The notes under the pieces were generated by a model. The model worked only from the letters and a program-made list of their open reading frames with translations. It was not told where the DNA came from and ran no database searches. 64,000 nt of DNA from Owenia fusiformis (taxonomy: Eukaryota > Annelida > Polychaeta > Sabellida > Oweniidae): the NCBI GenBank assembly GCA_903813345.2, contig CAIIXF020000002.1:15756467-15820466 (forward strand). Reading direction: 5' to 3'. The position numbers and the translations under genes are program-made. Of this stretch, positions 60,239-64,000 are shown one piece after another (position 1 is the first letter of the stretch; each line of letters starts with the position of its first letter).

Positions 60239-61183
60239 CAGGGTGTCCAAAAAAAACAGGACCGTAAGAAAGTTGAATAACTCGGGCAATTTTACATATT
60301 TTGCCTTGAAATTTCAGAATTATTTAGTTCATTCAATGTGAATTTTGTTGTGAAAGTTTGATAATAACCAATTGAGTCAAAAACTACAGCTCCTTACAAA
60401 ACATGCCCCAAATGTGCAAATCTCATCCCTATGCACAATTCAATCCGGCGAACAAAGCTGTTGATGATCCTCCTGCACACATGTCTTTCTGAATGGACAA
60501 GTTTGTTCCAAGAACAATTGCTCCTGGGGCTTACATCCTCATGATGAAGTGTTACAGCATCCATTGTATTCTGAATAATGTACTCCCTGGGTGGCAATGA
60601 GGAAACATGGAATCATCAGTCCCTTTTGGTTCGAAGGTGACTGGGGACTTGCTATCACCATGAACAAGGACCAGTAACTTCTCACCAAGTTTTGGAGGTC
60701 ACTAAGCACCAGAAGGGACATCTAAGGAGATAATTAAGCAGTGGTTTCAACAAGCCAATACCACCCCAACACTGCAAATGATATGCTGAAATGGTTTAGG
60801 CAATGCTTTGGTGGTCAGCTCATCAGTTGCAGAATGCAAACCATTTGGGCAGCTCATTCGCCTGATCTAAATCCCCCAAATTTTTATCTTTGAGGATTTC
60901 TCAAAGCCAATTTGTATACTGAGAGGCCCCTAACAATTTTAAGAGGGCAATAACTACCCCAATATTTATCATCCACATTAATGTGTATAGGTAAGGGTCA
61001 TTAACAACTTTGTTCGCAGGATTCGTTTGTGCATAGAGAGAAGTGCCCACTTTGAGCATGTTTTGTAAAGGACTGTAGTTTTTGACACAATAAACAGATT
61101 ACCATCAAACTTTCAGAACGAAATTCACAAAATTGACCGAGTTATTCAACTTTCTTACGGTCCTGTTTTTTTTGGACACCCTG
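60239..61183. mobile_element. Mariner-type element, inverted-duplicated, TA target site
   Basis: Terminal inverted repeats CAGGGTGTCC followed by A-rich sequence and GACCGTAAGAAAGTTGAATA (about 47 bp near-perfect) are flanked by TA on both sides (60237-60238, 61184-61185). Homology between the two ends continues for over 200 bp, so the transposase C-terminus (N-x-F-V-R-R-I-x-L-C-I ... A-H-x-x-H-V-L) is present once on the minus strand near 60394-60480 and once on the plus strand near 60990-61070. Confidence 0.8.
60600..61070 (+). pseudogene. Decayed mariner-type transposase, C-terminal half
   Basis: Plus-strand reading in several frames: HGIISPFWFEGDWGLAIT, then SPDLNPPNF (a DDE-domain motif in the family), then NNFVRRIRLCIE and AHFEHVL before a stop. 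Multiple stops and frameshifts make it inactive. Confidence 0.65.
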
Positions 61184-61894
61184 TATAATAATTTGTTTCC
61201 AGGAATGGAATGTTCCATCAACTCAAAGAGCTTCTTTTTGAGATCTGTGACTAGTTTTGATAATTTTGTTAGGAAAATGGCCCTGTAGATTGTCAGAACT
61301 TTAATCAACAAGTTCACAGTTACAATTTTTCATATCTAGGACTGATGGCCATCCAGTTTGTATGTCATATATTTAGAGTTCAATTGTTCTGTGTTGGTTT
61401 CATGTTCTTTTGAATTTTCATGTTTTTTGATAGGTGAAGCGTTGTGTAACAGTCCATTTGAAGTTAATTATACGTTAACATCTTATTGAAGGGCCCAAAT
61501 ATTAAAAGAATGGGAGGACAACAATTAAACAAATTAAAAAACTCTTTGTATTTCTATATGAATGTATGGATGTTTTATTGTTCAAAAGTAAAATACTATA
61601 CAAAAAGAGTGTGACTGAAAGAACTAACCGTTTGAGTCCACATAAACTTCTAAAGGAAGAAAATATACTAAAATTGAAATACATGTAGTTTTCAATCTAG
61701 GAATTCCCATAATGTCGGCTTCGATAAAGGTTTTGAAGTTTCACTTGAATTCATCATCTCATTGTTCATTACAAGTGTAAGGTATAAGTACTTATTACAA
61801 GTATAAAATTGAGAACTAAAATTGTTGTTTTCTTATTTGGCTCACTCCAAGGAGGGAGTTCAACATATATTCAACTTTTGATGCCAGTTACAAG

Positions 61895-62325
61895 AGAACA
61901 ACAAGGCATTAACATGACAAAATGTCACCACCTAGTTGCTCACAATATTATGATCTTAATTCAGATTTGAATTTCTGAGAACTTGTACTTGTAGATGATT
62001 TTGAAAAAATTGGTCAATTCGATGCAAGTTGAAAAATACCTTTTTGACCAGATTTGAAGTTTTAAGAACTTGTAGATTATTTTGAAAAAATAGTTTGGTC
62101 AATTTGAAAATACCTTTATGACCCTTTTTGACCTAGAGAAGGTCATTGAAGGTCAAACCTCAAATCTAGTCATATTTGAACTTCTGAGAACTTGTAGATG
62201 ATTTGAAAAGTCAGTCTAGTTATTGGAAGTTGTAAGAATATGTTACAGAAGCCAACTGCCAAACACTGTCAGAAAAAATGGAGACCTAACAATATGTCAC
62301 CACTTTTTGGTGGTGACATAATTAT
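61895..62325. repeat. Dispersed repeat related to 21.1-21.3 kb, with internal short repeats
   Basis: Ends match 21125-21305 (CAAGGCATTAACATG at the left, TGGTGGTGACATAA at the right). Between them is a degenerate tandem of ATTTGAA-CTTCTGAGAACTTGTAGAT of about 75-85 bp, two to three copies. Confidence 0.6.
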
Positions 62326-62639
62326 CAAATGGTCAGCAGTACCTATCAGTTCAAGAGGATGGGGAGACAAGCCATAGTTCACAGTTGACTTTATTTACCA
62401 CTCACCACTTTCATTTGGTTCAAATTCACCATCATTCATATGTCTTTGACCAATCAGTAATGATGACATGGTGTAAGAAAATGTCTTTGTATGATGGGAG
62501 TTGAAAACCCTCCTTTATTGAGTCAATCACTTCAAAGAGTTAACATTATCTGGATTATGAGATTAATGGAGTTTTTAAACTGTTTGGTGATCATTGTTGG
62601 TTAAGTAACCAGTTCAGTAATTTGTCAAGACAATTACTC

Positions 62640-62960
62640 GGATGCGAGCAGGTAGTTACCAGTTTCACCACTAGGTGGCTGATTCGGGGGAATTAACATG
62701 GCAGGGTATTACAAAATTCTGTTAAACTTGAATATGCATCAGTTTTAGTGGTTCACTTTTCATATTACCCTTATGTATCTGATAGTTATACAAATTAAAA
62801 TATGTCCAGTAAAAGAAAATAATATCTGCCCAACAGAAGGAAAGATACTTCACTTTTTTTTGGTTTTACACCATGGGGTCTATGGGGAATCTCCCGACCT
62901 AGAAGTCACATTTTCAAATTTTTAATGACGTAAATCAAGATTATTTCTACTCGCATCTGG
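62640..62960 (-). repeat. Third copy of the 18.6-kb dispersed repeat, inverse orientation
   Basis: The reverse complement carries GGTGAAACTGGTAACTAC, ATACATAAGGGTAATATGAA and GGGAGATTCCCCATAGACCC in family order. It is continuous across the region split in intron 3. Confidence 0.7.
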
Positions 62961-63299
62961 GATATTGATTAGTATTTGAATTATTCCATGATCAAAGAAG
63001 GACAACTGGGATAACAACTCCAAGGATTGCGTTTGGTTTGTACAGTGTAATTGGAACAAGTGAAGACAAAACTGAGTGAATATATTCATTTATTCAAGTT
63101 CAACAATGTCCACATATATCATTATATTTTGTGCATCCATACATACAATCCATACAAAAGCCAATCTGGAAATATCTCTCAACTTGAATGAAACATTAAA
63201 TACAGTTCCTTGTATGATTTCTACATAAGTTACTATGGTAACAAACATACTATTTTTCACTGTTAATGAAGTCGAAGTGTCTTGCACATGTAGATAAAC

Positions 63300-63475
63300 A
63301 AATCAGCACAGTTCGTTGAAAGAGTTTTCTATTCGACTTCCTAAAGGCAGAATTATTGTGACTTTTTTTCTATTTTACCATGCTGACTTCCTTAAGACAG
63401 AACCATTGTGAGATTTTTTCTATTTTACCAGGCTGACTTCCTTAAGGCAGAATCATTGTGACTTTTCTTTTGCAC
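63300..63475. repeat. Tandem repeat, about 60-bp unit, three copies
   Basis: CTGACTTCCTTAAGGCAGAA, TCATTGTGA-TTTTTTCTATTTTACCA repeats three times with small changes. Not coding. Confidence 0.85.
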
Positions 63476-64000
63476 CACCATTCTAAGATCTTTACATCAG
63501 AATCTCCATTACATTTTATCATCACGGAGATGAACCCATTCAGTTCATTAGTAAGTATCAAAGTATATATTAAAGTATATATTAAAAGATAGATAGGAAT
63601 AAATATATTGTCAATATGCTCATAATACTGAAGCATGCTACCCAAATACAATTTACAACGATTATTCACAATAACTGACATTTTGTTATATTAACTATGG
63701 TTACCATACAAAATGTCCAACGAGAGCAAGTTCATCCATCAAGTCACTCTACCCTGTCCTGATATCTGAGTTTACAGTATGTACATATTACATAAATTCT
63801 CAGGCTTCAATCACAGCAACAGATATTTCATCAATGAAAGGGGCAGACATTGCGGCAAAAGGACGATTCTCGGTTTGGAGAACGAAGTTCATCAATCTAA
63901 ATGAGCATTATCCCTGCTTCGGACAAATTTCTTTTTTTTTTACATAATATAGATTTGAATGTCTTCTTTTGAATAGTCATAATTTAATTTGGGTAATATT
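63476..64000. other. Window edge, no feature seen
   Basis: AT-rich DNA without ORF or repeat that I can support. Confidence 0.4.

Overview
The window comes from an animal, probably a marine invertebrate; I cannot fix the phylum. It is AT-rich, has introns from 54 bp to 22 kb, and is crowded with decayed DNA transposons, foldback repeats and minisatellites. There is no operon, bacterial or organellar content.

One gene dominates: a CREB-binding protein / p300 orthologue (CBP/EP300, KAT3 lysine acetyltransferase) on the minus strand. It runs from the ATG at 56719 to the stop at 10926. I could follow it exon by exon: 24 coding exon positions, all with GT/AG borders and consistent phases, give 6630 nt and 2209 residues. 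Domains in order are an NLS-like N-terminus, an LxxLL motif, TAZ1, KIX, a lysine/SUMO-rich linker, bromodomain, RING/PHD, HAT with an autoacetylation loop, ZZ, TAZ2, NCBD and a glutamine-rich tail. A promoter-like stretch (ETS, CCAAT, YY1 motifs) lies at about 57100-57180, and poly(A) signals lie below the stop.

The most interesting result is inside this gene. Two exon positions are present as tandem duplicates of identical length and phase. (1) Exons 11a and 11b (119 nt each, 31 of 40 residues identical) encode the start of the bromodomain and its LPF shelf. They are separated by a 54-nt intron and joining both would break the frame, so they look like mutually exclusive exons; one encodes LPF and the other VPF. 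(2) Exons 14a and 14b (57 nt each) encode the linker in front of the PHD part. A 30-nt choice of acceptor at exon 13 could add a third switch. Together the core of an acetyltransferase could exist in up to eight versions.

Intron 3 (22 kb) holds a 19.7-kb insertion at 31268-50959. It has inverted termini and subterminal arrays of a 14-bp palindrome, and it splits a dispersed repeat whose unsplit copy sits at about 18.6-19.1 kb. Within the insertion are nested inverted repeats, tandem arrays (one rich in nuclear-receptor half-sites) and a promoter-like NRF-1/CCAAT cluster next to a possible alternative first exon.

Other regions: 1-10300 (downstream of the gene) holds a LINE fragment, a 3.5-kb foldback element with inverted satellite arms, and a Tc1-like transposase pseudogene. 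21330-23765 is a 48-bp minisatellite inside the intron after exon 11b. 28652-29502 is an 851-bp palindrome with a 5-bp target duplication. 57300-64000 is upstream intergenic DNA with an inverted-duplicated mariner-type element and dispersed repeats. No tRNA, rRNA or second confident protein-coding gene was seen.
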